DNA from: Streptomyces hyaluromycini
Lineage (GTDB): Bacteria > Actinomycetota > Actinomycetes > Streptomycetales > Streptomycetaceae
NCBI RefSeq assembly: GCF_002217755.1
Contig: NZ_BCFL01000016.1
Location: forward strand, 1 to 64,000
Direction: 5' to 3'
DNA: 64,000 nucleotides
The notes beneath the pieces are model-generated. The model was not told where the DNA came from. It searched no databases and saw nothing but the letters and a program-made list of their open reading frames with translations. Below are positions 46,622-54,990 of this stretch, piece after piece. The translations under genes and the position numbers were made by a program. How positions within the stretch are numbered: position 1 is the stretch's first letter; the number at the start of each line of letters is the position of its first letter.

Positions 46622-48676
46622 ATGAATCAGTCTGCCCAGATCCAGTCCGCGGACGACCGGCCCAAGGTCAGCCTCGCGCAGTCGTCCCCCACCGTCGGCA
46701 CCTTCCGCGAGCGCGACGGTGCCCTGGAGTGGAGCGGCCGTCAGGAGACGCTGCGGATACAGCCGTGGGGGCCGGACGCGGTCCGGGTGCGCGCCCGGCT
46801 CGGCGGGCCGATCCTCGAAGGCCTGCCGGGGGCCCTGCTCGACGAGCCCCCCGCCACCGAGTCGACCGTCAAGATCGGTGACGCCGAAGGGCAGTTGACG
46901 GTCGGGGGCCTGACCGTCGAGGTGTCCGCCGAGGGCCTGGTCCGGTTCCTGCGCACCGACGACCGCTCGGAGGTGCTGGCCGAGGAGCGCGCCCACTTCT
47001 GGTGGCCCGGCCCGCGTCTCTACACCGCGGTCGGCAACGGCCACCACCGTCTGGAGCAGCGGTTCGCCGCCTACGAGGGCGAGAAGCTGTTCGGCCTGGG
47101 CCAGCACCAGCACGGGCGCCTGGACCAGAAGGGCCTGGTCCTGGACCTGGTCCAGCGCAACGCCGAGGTCTCGGTCCCGGTCCTGGTCTCCAGCCGCGGC
47201 TACACCCTGCTCTGGAACAACCCGGCGATCGGCCGCGTCGAGCTGGCCGGCAACGGCACCCGCTGGGTAGCCGACTCGGCCCGCCAGCTCGACTACTGGA
47301 TCACCGTCGGCACTCCGGCCGACGGACAGCGCAACTACAGTGCGGTGAGCGGCCGTTCGCCGATGCTGCCGGAGTGGGCGGCGGGCTTCTGGCAGTGCAA
47401 GCTGCGCTACCGCACCCAGGACGAACTCCTCGCCGTGGCCCGGGAGTACAAGCGGCGGGGCCTGCCCCTCTCGGCGATCGTCTGCGACTTCTTCCACTGG
47501 ACCCACCTGGGCGACTGGAAGTTCGACCCGAAGGAGTGGCCGGACCCGGCCGCGATGGTCCGCGAACTGGACGAGCTGGGCGTCAAGCTGGTGGTGAGCG
47601 TCTGGCCGTCGGTGTCCCCGCTGAGCGAGAACCACCCGGTGATGGAGCAGCGCGGCCACTTCATCGGCACCCAGTACGGCCCGACGGCGCACGCCGACTG
47701 GCCGGACAAGGGGGTGGCGTCGACCGTCCAGGTGGCGTTCTACGACGCCACCAACCCGGACGCCCGGGAGTTCGTGTGGTCGAAGGTCAAGGAGAACTAC
47801 CTGGAACCGTACGGCATCACGGCCTTCTGGCTGGACGCCTGCGAGCCCGAGCTGAAGCCGGGCTTCCAGGAGAACCTGCGCTACTGGACGGGCCCAGGAC
47901 TGGAGGTCGGCAACAGCTATCCGGCCGAGAACTCCCGGACGTTCTACGAGGGCCTGCGGGCCGAGGGCGAGGAGGTCGTCACCCTCAACCGTTCGGCGTG
48001 GGCGGGCAGTCAGCGCTACGGCGCCGCGCTGTGGTCCGGCGACATCGGCACCGACTTCACGGCCCTGCGCCACCAGATCGCGGCCGGCCTCAACACGGCC
48101 CTGTCCGGCATCCCCTGGTGGAACACCGACATCGGCGGCTTCCACGGCGGCGACCCTGACGACCCGGCCTACCGCGAGGTGATGGTCCGCTGGTTCCAGT
48201 TCGGCGCGCTCTCCCCGCTGATGCGTCTGCACGGGTTCCGCGACCCGGGCATGCCGCTGGGCCCCGACATGACCGGCGGCCCGAACGAGGTGTGGTCCTA
48301 CGGCGACGAGGCCGGCGCGATCCTGGAGAAGTACCTGCGGCTGCGCGAGCGCCTGAGGCCGTACGTCCTCCAGGTCATGCGGGAGGCCCACGAGCAGGGC
48401 CTGCCGGTGCTGCGGCCGCTGTTCCTGGAGTTCCCCGAAGACCAGGCGGCCTGGACGGTCGACGATGCGTACCTCTTCGGCCGTGACCTCCTGGTGGCGC
48501 CGGTGCTGACGGCGGGCGCCACGGCCCGGACGGCGTATCTGCCGGCGGGCGCCCGGTGGACGGACGCGTGGACGGGCGAGTCGTACGAGGGCGGTGCGGC
48601 GGTGACCGTGGACGCGCCGCTGGACCGCATCCCGCTGTTCCTGCGGGACGGGGCGGAACTACCGGTCACCGAGTAG
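46622..48676 (+). CDS. GH31 alpha-xylosidase (YicI-like), intracellular
   Basis: The 684-residue GH31 enzyme starts at ATG 46622 behind AGGAG. The catalytic nucleophile Asp405 lies in FWLDACEPE and the acid/base Asp474 in LWSGDIGTDF, with the following HQIAAGLNTALSGIPWWNTDIGGF typical of the alpha-xylosidase branch. It has no signal peptide. It would remove alpha-1,6-xylose from the non-reducing end of imported xyloglucan oligosaccharides, exposing glucose for the GH3 enzyme. Alpha-glucosidase activity is the alternative, but the xyloglucan-specific neighbours favour xylosidase. It is probably co-transcribed with the LacI-family gene. Confidence 0.88.
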   Translation: MNQSAQIQSADDRPKVSLAQSSPTVGTFRERDGALEWSGRQETLRIQPWGPDAVRVRARLGGPILEGLPGALLDEPPATESTVKIGDAEGQLTVGGLTVEVSAEGLVRFLRTDDRSEVLAEERAHFWWPGPRLYTAVGNGHHRLEQRFAAYEGEKLFGLGQHQHGRLDQKGLVLDLVQRNAEVSVPVLVSSRGYTLLWNNPAIGRVELAGNGTRWVADSARQLDYWITVGTPADGQRNYSAVSGRSPMLPEWAAGFWQCKLRYRTQDELLAVAREYKRRGLPLSAIVCDFFHWTHLGDWKFDPKEWPDPAAMVRELDELGVKLVVSVWPSVSPLSENHPVMEQRGHFIGTQYGPTAHADWPDKGVASTVQVAFYDATNPDAREFVWSKVKENYLEPYGITAFWLDACEPELKPGFQENLRYWTGPGLEVGNSYPAENSRTFYEGLRAEGEEVVTLNRSAWAGSQRYGAALWSGDIGTDFTALRHQIAAGLNTALSGIPWWNTDIGGFHGGDPDDPAYREVMVRWFQFGALSPLMRLHGFRDPGMPLGPDMTGGPNEVWSYGDEAGAILEKYLRLRERLRPYVLQVMREAHEQGLPVLRPLFLEFPEDQAAWTVDDAYLFGRDLLVAPVLTAGATARTAYLPAGARWTDAWTGESYEGGAAVTVDAPLDRIPLFLRDGAELPVTE

Positions 48677-48800
48677 TCCGGCCGGATTGCGACGCCTCTC
48701 GTTACCTGCCGGTAAATGTCTCAACTCGTCGGTGTGGTCGGGCAGTTGGAGGGGGTAGTCAGTATCCCCTCCCCTGTCCCCCACGAAGGGTTCCGCTGCC

Positions 48801-49988
48801 GTGCCCTCAGGTCCGTTCCCCCTCACGCTCGCCAACCTGCTCCTCAGACCCGACTTCCGCGCCCGCCGCACGCCGGACCGGGCCTTCGACCGGCTGCTCG
48901 ACGCGGCCGGGACCGCGGAGGGCGACGAGCGGTTCGCCGACGACTTCCGTCACCTGCTGCGATGTTGGGCGAAAGCCGAGCATCTCACCCCGGTCGGCTG
49001 GCTGTCCGCGCGCGGACACGTCGGCCGGCATCTCGCCAACCGGGCCCGGATCCGCCGACTGCTCGCCGAACACCCCGAGATCGAGCGGGAGCCCGTCGAG
49101 CGGCCGGTGTTCGTGGTGGGCCTGCCGCGTACCGCCACCACGCTCACCCACGGCATCCTCTCCCTCTCCGCGGAACACCGCTGCCCGCTGCTCTGGGAGT
49201 TGCTCACCCCCGGCCTCGAACTCCCTCCGGAGGAGCGGGAGAAGGCGATCACGACCGCCCGTCGCCTGGTCGGCGGCATCAACCTCTTCTCCCCGCGCTT
49301 CCGGCACATCCACAACCTGCGGCCCGAGGGCCCGGAGGAGTGCACCTTCGCGCTGCCGCACACGGTGATGCCGCTGTCCCAGGCGGTGATCCCGGAGTAC
49401 CTGCCCTGGCACGAGACCCATGACTTCGACGCCGACTACCGCTACCTCAAGCAGATCTACCAGGTGCTCCAGTACGGCCGCCCGCGCCGCCGCTGGGTGC
49501 TGAAGTCACCGCTGCACCTGGAGAACCTGGACGCGCTGCGCGCGGTCTTCCCGGACGCCGTGATCGTGTGGACGCACCGCGATCCGGCCACCGCCGTGGC
49601 CTCGTTCTGCAGCCTGGTCGAGCACGGCATGGCGGTGAACACCCGTCCCCTCGACCTGCACTGGATCGGCGCCACCTGGCTGGAGCTGCTGGCCCGCTCC
49701 GCCGCCCGCGGCCTCGCGTCCCGCGCCCTCATCCCCCGCGAGTCCCTCGTCGACGTGCCGTACTCCTGGCTGGGCGCCGACCCGGCCGCGGGCGCCCCGA
49801 AGCTCTACGCGGCCGTCGGCGCCCGCTGGACCGAGGCCGACGCGGCCCGTCTCCCGGCGGTCGCCGCGCGCCCCAAGGGGACCCGCGTGCACAGCTACGA
49901 CCTGGCCCGCTACGGCCTGACCCGCGCGGACGTCGACACGGCCTTCGCGGACTACAACGCGCTGCGCGCCGAGGTCGACCGGGCGTGA
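48801..49988 (+). CDS. Sulfotransferase family protein
   Basis: The 395-residue protein starts at GTG 48801 (MPSGPFPLTLANLLLRPDF). The PAPS 5'-phosphosulfate loop is PVFVVGLPRTATTLTHGIL (about 102-120), and the 3'-phosphate motif is VIVWTHRDPATAVASF (about 252-267). These place it in the PF13469-type sulfotransferases found in actinomycetes, often acting on lipids, glycolipids or natural products. It has no signal peptide. It lies inside the sugar locus, 124 bases after GH31, and ends at a bidirectional terminator. Its role there, and whether it belongs to the regulon at all, are open. Confidence 0.85.
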   Translation: MPSGPFPLTLANLLLRPDFRARRTPDRAFDRLLDAAGTAEGDERFADDFRHLLRCWAKAEHLTPVGWLSARGHVGRHLANRARIRRLLAEHPEIEREPVERPVFVVGLPRTATTLTHGILSLSAEHRCPLLWELLTPGLELPPEEREKAITTARRLVGGINLFSPRFRHIHNLRPEGPEECTFALPHTVMPLSQAVIPEYLPWHETHDFDADYRYLKQIYQVLQYGRPRRRWVLKSPLHLENLDALRAVFPDAVIVWTHRDPATAVASFCSLVEHGMAVNTRPLDLHWIGATWLELLARSAARGLASRALIPRESLVDVPYSWLGADPAAGAPKLYAAVGARWTEADAARLPAVAARPKGTRVHSYDLARYGLTRADVDTAFADYNALRAEVDRA

Positions 49989-49996
49989 CGGCGCGA

Positions 49997-50027
49997 GGGG
50001 CGGCCCCGCCTGTGGCGGGGCCGCCCC
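49997..50027. terminator. Bidirectional hairpin terminator
   Basis: GGGGCGGCCCCGCC (49997-50010) pairs perfectly with 50014-50027 around TGT. It stands between the converging sulfotransferase and second GH12 genes. Confidence 0.9.
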
Positions 50028-50033
50028 GGTGAC

Positions 50034-50747
50034 TCAGCTGCTGCTGACGCTCTCGCTGTTGACGGTGAAGTCCAGCCCGCCGGAGGAGGACGTGATCTCG
50101 AAGCCGAACTGCACGTCGCCGATGGTGACGTTGCCGAACCAGCCCTTGGTGTCCTTGATCCACTTCAGGATCGGCAGGATGTCGATGGTGCCGGAGGTGG
50201 AGTTGGAACTGCGGACGAACGAGTAGACGTTGTTCGAGCCGTTGTTGCCCTTGTAGACGGTCCAGGTGTTGCTGCCCAGCGTGAGGGTGCCCTGCGAGGT
50301 GCCGAGCGGTCCGACGGCACCGGTCTTGTTGACCCAGAGCATGATCTCGTTGGCGTATCCGGTGTCCCAGATGTCGTACGACGTGTTGTACGCGCCGGAC
50401 GACGGCACGGTCACGTTGTAGCTGCTGGTGAGCGACCCCAGCGAGGTGATCGTCTTGTTGATCACCTTCTTGGAGTTGGGGTAGGACTTGATGCCGCCGG
50501 TGTTGGGGTGGTTGGCGTTGACGCCCCAGTTGGTGCCGGAGTTGGCCCAGATGCACTGGGTGCCGGCGCCGGAGCCCCAGATGTTGTTGTAGAGGGTGTA
50601 GCCGTTCAGCATGGTGTTGCCCCACTGGTCGCAGGAGCTCCAGACGGCGGCCGAGGCGGGGGCCGCGGCCAGACCGACGGTGGCGCCGAGGGCGAGCGCG
50701 GGGGCGATCAGGGCGGTGGCGACCCTGCCGAGCGTGCGTGTTGCCAT
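50034..50747 (-). CDS. Secreted GH12 endoglucanase/xyloglucanase (second copy)
   Basis: The 237-residue protein has a Sec signal peptide (about 1-33, ending PASA-A) and then one GH12 domain of about 204 residues. The nucleophile Glu134 lies in NEIMLWVN and the acid/base Glu217 in FGFEITSSSGG. Cys39 and Cys65 probably form the conserved disulfide. It is the last gene of the transporter-hydrolase operon, 35 bases after GH95, and its low similarity to the first GH12 suggests different specificity. Confidence 0.9.
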   Translation of the reverse strand: MATRTLGRVATALIAPALALGATVGLAAAPASAAVWSSCDQWGNTMLNGYTLYNNIWGSGAGTQCIWANSGTNWGVNANHPNTGGIKSYPNSKKVINKTITSLGSLTSSYNVTVPSSGAYNTSYDIWDTGYANEIMLWVNKTGAVGPLGTSQGTLTLGSNTWTVYKGNNGSNNVYSFVRSSNSTSGTIDILPILKWIKDTKGWFGNVTIGDVQFGFEITSSSGGLDFTVNSESVSSS

Positions 50748-50782
50748 GGTGTCCCTTCCATGGGTGGGGGGAGGTGCGGTGG

Positions 50783-53008
50783 CTACCACGTCCCCAGGGT
50801 GAGGACGTGGTCTTCTCCGGCGACGAGGTCGAGCGGCCGACGGCCGGAGGAAGTCCACAGGTCGATGCGGAGCGACCGGTGCGGTGTGAGGACGGCTCGC
50901 GCGCCGTCGGGGGTCCAGGAGAGGTCGAGTCCGGCGCCGAAGCGGGTGCGGATGCCGTGGAGCCGGCCAGTGCTCAGGGCGGCCGGCGGCGCCGGAAGCA
51001 GGACCAGGCGGTCCGGGGTCGACTGCACGAGGGCTTCGATGAGCACGGCGGGCAGCGCGTGTGCGGCGTCGGCGTTGTAGACGTCGCGGTCCGGGTAGTG
51101 GGCGCTCATCAGGGAGGCGTGGAAGAAGTCGCCGTCCAGGACCCGGTCGAGGGCGGCGGCGACGCGGGCGCCGTCGCGCAGGCGGGCCGCCACGAGCGCG
51201 TGGTGGAGGTGGCCGTGGGCCGAGTCGTTCTCGGCGCCGCGCAGTTCGAGCGCGCGGTGGGCGGCGGCCGCGAGCTCCGGGGTGTCGTACGGGGTGATCT
51301 CGTCCAGCGGCCAGACGCCGTAGAGGTGGCTGAGGTGGCGGTGGTCGTAGGTGTCGTCGAGGCCGGGCCAGGCCCATTCGGCGAGCGCGCCGTCGGCGTT
51401 GGTCCGGTGCGGGGGCAGCCGGTCGGCGAGGGCCCGCCAGCGGTCGGCGTCCGGGCCCGGGTGGTAGTCGGCCGCGGTGCGCAGGGCGTGCCGGGCGGCG
51501 GAGAGGTCCATCGCCGCGTTGACCGCACCCCAACCGGCGTTCGCGGGCCGGTTCTCGGGCGAGTAGGAGGGAACGATCACGAGGTGGCCGTCGGCGTCGG
51601 TGCGGGTGAGGAAGTCCTCGTAGAACCGGGCGGCTTCGGCCAGCGCCGCCGCCGTGCGGGGATCGCGCTCGCCGCGGATCTCGTCGTGGTCGACGAGCGG
51701 CTTGAGCAGCCAGTCGGCGCCGGCCGTCCACAGGTGCAGGGGGTACTCCCGGCTGAAGTGGTAGGCCAGCCCGGACTCGCCGTCGCTGTGCGCGGGCGCG
51801 ACCGCACCCCGGGCGCCGAACACCGCGCGGGCGTTCTCCCGCCAGTCGCCGAGCTGGCGCTCGATCAGTGCGGCGCAGGCCTCGGTGACTTCGGGAAGGG
51901 CGGCGGCCGCGGCCGAGGCCGTCTGGAGGTTGACGTTGGCGTCGTTGGTGAAGGCGCCGGACCAGGCGGTGTCCCAGTCGCCGGTCCACAGTCCGGTCAG
52001 GCGGGGCGGGTTGAGGCCGGAGGCGGAGAGCAGGTGGTAGCGGCCGGCGGCGAAGAGCCTTTCCAGGAGCGCTGCTTCTGCGCGCTTTTCGAGCAACTGG
52101 GAGCCCGGGAGGGCGCGTTCGGCCGGGTCGGCGGCCAGGTCGAGGATGACGCGGGTGTAGGCGGTGCGGTGCGGGCCGAGGTGGCGGGCGAGCAGTGCGT
52201 CGTACGACGGCCGGCCGGCGAGCAGGTCGCCCAGTCGGCGCGCCTCGGCGGTCACGTCGAGCTCGCCGGTGTGGCGGCGGACGCGGGTGAGGAGGAGGAC
52301 GGACTCGGCGCCGGTGACGCGGACGCCCGGCGGGACGAGTTCGGTGGTGCCGCCGGTGACGGCGACGAGGGTGACGCCGGTGTAGGCGCGGTCGCTGCCG
52401 GGGTAGCGGGCGCGGAGGCTGAGCAGGGCGCCCTCGGGGGTGCGCAGCGCGCCGTGGCCGACGCCGAGGCCGGACGGGGCGCCGGGGAGCTGGTGGTCGA
52501 GGGCGATGCCGAGGTCGGCGGTTCCGGTGATCTGCTGCACGATCACGTCGTCCGCGCGGGAGACGAAGACCCTGCTGGTCCGGTCGGCGGTGGTGGCGGT
52601 GACCTCGCCGGTGGTGAAGTCGACGGAGCGGCGGTAGCCGTCGGGCCGGCCGTGCGGCCTGCGCAGCCGGATCTGGAAGGCGGGGTGGAAGGGCTGGACC
52701 CACTGGAGCGGGCGGCCGTCGGTGAAGCTCTCGGCGGCGTCGGACTCCCCGGCGAGCAACCTGTCCTGCACCCCGGTGAGTTCGGCCGCCAGGTGCGGCG
52801 GGCGGGCGTGTTCGCCGCCGTTCGGGCGGACGAGGGTGTGGTGGGTGACGATGACGCGGTCGTCGTTCGGTTCGCCGAACACGAGGACGCCGTGATGGCC
52901 GTTGCCGCTCAGGAAGGCGTCCTCCCAGCGGGCGGCCGGGGCGGGCTCCCAGGTGCCGTGGACGGGGCCGGTGGTGGCGTCTGTGCCGGTGCCGGTGGTG
53001 GTGGTCAT
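50783..53008 (-). CDS. GH95 alpha-L-fucosidase (or galactosidase), intracellular
   Basis: The 741-residue protein fits GH95, retaining the Asn-x-Asn catalytic loop (TNDANVNLQTAS) and the conserved HRHLSHLYGVWPLDEI segment in the alpha-toroid. An N-terminal beta-sandwich and a C-terminal beta-sandwich flank it. The first 20 residues are Thr/Gly-rich with no signal peptide. GH95 enzymes mainly cleave alpha-1,2-L-fucose by inversion, which is the terminal residue of fucosylated xyloglucan (the F side chain). Some members prefer L-galactose. Its ATG overlaps the GH42 stop by four bases. Confidence 0.85.
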   Translation of the reverse strand: MTTTTGTGTDATTGPVHGTWEPAPAARWEDAFLSGNGHHGVLVFGEPNDDRVIVTHHTLVRPNGGEHARPPHLAAELTGVQDRLLAGESDAAESFTDGRPLQWVQPFHPAFQIRLRRPHGRPDGYRRSVDFTTGEVTATTADRTSRVFVSRADDVIVQQITGTADLGIALDHQLPGAPSGLGVGHGALRTPEGALLSLRARYPGSDRAYTGVTLVAVTGGTTELVPPGVRVTGAESVLLLTRVRRHTGELDVTAEARRLGDLLAGRPSYDALLARHLGPHRTAYTRVILDLAADPAERALPGSQLLEKRAEAALLERLFAAGRYHLLSASGLNPPRLTGLWTGDWDTAWSGAFTNDANVNLQTASAAAAALPEVTEACAALIERQLGDWRENARAVFGARGAVAPAHSDGESGLAYHFSREYPLHLWTAGADWLLKPLVDHDEIRGERDPRTAAALAEAARFYEDFLTRTDADGHLVIVPSYSPENRPANAGWGAVNAAMDLSAARHALRTAADYHPGPDADRWRALADRLPPHRTNADGALAEWAWPGLDDTYDHRHLSHLYGVWPLDEITPYDTPELAAAAHRALELRGAENDSAHGHLHHALVAARLRDGARVAAALDRVLDGDFFHASLMSAHYPDRDVYNADAAHALPAVLIEALVQSTPDRLVLLPAPPAALSTGRLHGIRTRFGAGLDLSWTPDGARAVLTPHRSLRIDLWTSSGRRPLDLVAGEDHVLTLGTW

Positions 53009-54990
53009 GGCTTGAGCACCGCCACTCCGTAGCGGCCGAGGAGGATCTCGTCCGTGACGGCCGTACCGGTCAGCAGGTCTCGATGTGTTCCCATGAAGGG
53101 GATCTTCACCTCTTCACGGCCGTGGTTGAACAGGAACAGCAACTCGCCCCGGCGGACCGCCTCGACGCCCGCGGGCAGGCCGTCGAGCACCGGGCGCGCC
53201 CCCGCGTCCGCCGCGATCCGACCGAGCAGCTTGCGCAGCGCCTCCGGCTCCGGGAGCGTGGAGAGATACCAGGCCCGCCCGGTGCGCAGCACGGCCGGCA
53301 GCCCGTCGAGTTCCCCGCCCTTGTACGGCACGGTCTCCGTGACCCCGGGCGCGGCCTCGATCTCCTCCGACCACAGGATCCCCCGGAAGCCCTCGCAGGC
53401 GACGCTCTCCCCCGCGTCCAGCGGCCACCACTCGTGCAGGGTGCGGATGCCGAACAGCTCGCGCAGCCGTGCGTCCATGCCGCCGGGACGGATCCGGTCG
53501 TCCTCGTCGGCGATGCCGGTCAGGAAGCCGCTGACCAGGGTGCCGCCGCCGCGGACATAGGCGAGGAGGTTGTCGATCGCGGTGTCGGTGAGGAGGTAGA
53601 GCTGCGGGACGACGACCAGCTTGTAGGAGGACAGGTCGTGTTCGGGGTGGGCGAAGTCGGTGGTGAGGTTCGACTCCCACAGGGCCCGGTGCCAGGCGTG
53701 CAGGACGTCGGGGAGGTCCACCTCGGTGGAGAGCCGGCCTTCGTGGGCGCCGGCCCACCAGGAGTGCCAGTCGTGGAGGATCGCGATGCCCGCGCCGACG
53801 TGACGATCGGTCACCTCGTCGCCGATGCGGGCGAGTTCGGAGCCGAGCTGCCTGACCTCCTGGTACGTACGGCCCTCCTCCCCCGCGTGGCTGACCATCC
53901 CGGAGTGGAACTTCTCCGCGCCCTGCCTCGACTGCCGCCACTGGAAGTAGCAGACGGCGTCCGCGCCCCGGGCCACGGCCTGGAGGGACCACTGGCGGTT
54001 CAGGCCGCGGGGTTTGGGGTGGTTCACCCCGCGCCAGTTGACCGGCCCGGCGGCCTGTTCCATGAGCATCCAGGGGCCGCGCGCCTGGGAGCGGGTGAGG
54101 TCGTGGACGAGCGCACTGTGCTGCGCGCCCAGCGGATCCCGCGGGTCGGGGTAGAGGTCGACGGAGACGACGTCCTCCTCGGCCGCCCAGCGCCAGGCGT
54201 CCTGGCCGATCCAGAGCGGCATGAAGTTGGTGGTCACCGGGATGTGCGGGGTGTGCCGGGCGACGATGTCCCGTTCGGCCGCGTAGCACTCCAGGAGCAT
54301 GTCGGAGGTGAAGCGGCAGAAGTCCAGCACCTGGGTGGGGTTCTTCATGTAGTGGGCGTGACGCGGCGGCAGGATGCCGTCCCAGGTGTCGTAGCCCTGG
54401 CTCCAGAAGGCCGTGCCCCAGGCGGAGTTGAGGGCGTCGAGGGTGCCGTAGCGCGCCCGCAGCCAGCGGCGGAAGGCGGCCGCGGCCTCGTCGCCGTAGT
54501 CGAAGGTGCAGTACTCGTTGTTGATGTGCCACAGGGTGAGGGCGGGGTGGCCTGCGTAGCGGGCGGCGAGGTCCTCGGTGATGGCGGCGGCGTAGCGGCG
54601 GTAGGTGGCGCTGGAGTGCGAGAAGTGCTGGCGGCCGCCCCACCACTCGGTGCGCCCTTCGGCGTCCCGGGGCAGGGTGTCCGGGTGCAGCCGCCCCAGC
54701 CACGGCGGCGGGGACGCGGTGGGGGTGGCGAGGACGACGCCGATGCCGTGGCCGTGCATCAGGTCCATGAGCCGGTCCAGCCAGCCGAAGTCCCGGTCCC
54801 CCGGCTGGGGTTCGAGCCTCGCCCAGGAGAAGACGCCCATGGTCACGGAGTTGACCCCGGCGGCCTTCATCAGCCGCACGTCCTCGTGCCAGGTCTCCTC
54901 GGGCCACTGCTCGGGGTTGTAGTCGCCGCCGAAGAGGATCCGCCCGCGGGTGGTGTCGGAGATGCTCGGCGGCTTTCGTCCGGCGGTCAT
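53005..54990 (-). CDS. GH42 beta-galactosidase, intracellular
   Basis: The 661-residue enzyme belongs to GH42: RILFGGDYNPEQWPEETW opens the TIM barrel, Glu159 in WHINNEY is the acid/base, and Glu311 in WMLMEQAAG the nucleophile. A trimerisation domain and a C-terminal Greek-key domain (ending GRYGVAVLKP) follow. There is no signal peptide. In this locus it would remove beta-1,2-galactose from the L side chain of xyloglucan; some GH42 enzymes instead take alpha-L-arabinopyranose. It overlaps both neighbours by four bases, so GH74, GH42 and GH95 are translated as a coupled set. Confidence 0.88.
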   Translation of the reverse strand: MTAGRKPPSISDTTRGRILFGGDYNPEQWPEETWHEDVRLMKAAGVNSVTMGVFSWARLEPQPGDRDFGWLDRLMDLMHGHGIGVVLATPTASPPPWLGRLHPDTLPRDAEGRTEWWGGRQHFSHSSATYRRYAAAITEDLAARYAGHPALTLWHINNEYCTFDYGDEAAAAFRRWLRARYGTLDALNSAWGTAFWSQGYDTWDGILPPRHAHYMKNPTQVLDFCRFTSDMLLECYAAERDIVARHTPHIPVTTNFMPLWIGQDAWRWAAEEDVVSVDLYPDPRDPLGAQHSALVHDLTRSQARGPWMLMEQAAGPVNWRGVNHPKPRGLNRQWSLQAVARGADAVCYFQWRQSRQGAEKFHSGMVSHAGEEGRTYQEVRQLGSELARIGDEVTDRHVGAGIAILHDWHSWWAGAHEGRLSTEVDLPDVLHAWHRALWESNLTTDFAHPEHDLSSYKLVVVPQLYLLTDTAIDNLLAYVRGGGTLVSGFLTGIADEDDRIRPGGMDARLRELFGIRTLHEWWPLDAGESVACEGFRGILWSEEIEAAPGVTETVPYKGGELDGLPAVLRTGRAWYLSTLPEPEALRKLLGRIAADAGARPVLDGLPAGVEAVRRGELLFLFNHGREEVKIPFMGTHRDLLTGTAVTDEILLGRYGVAVLKP

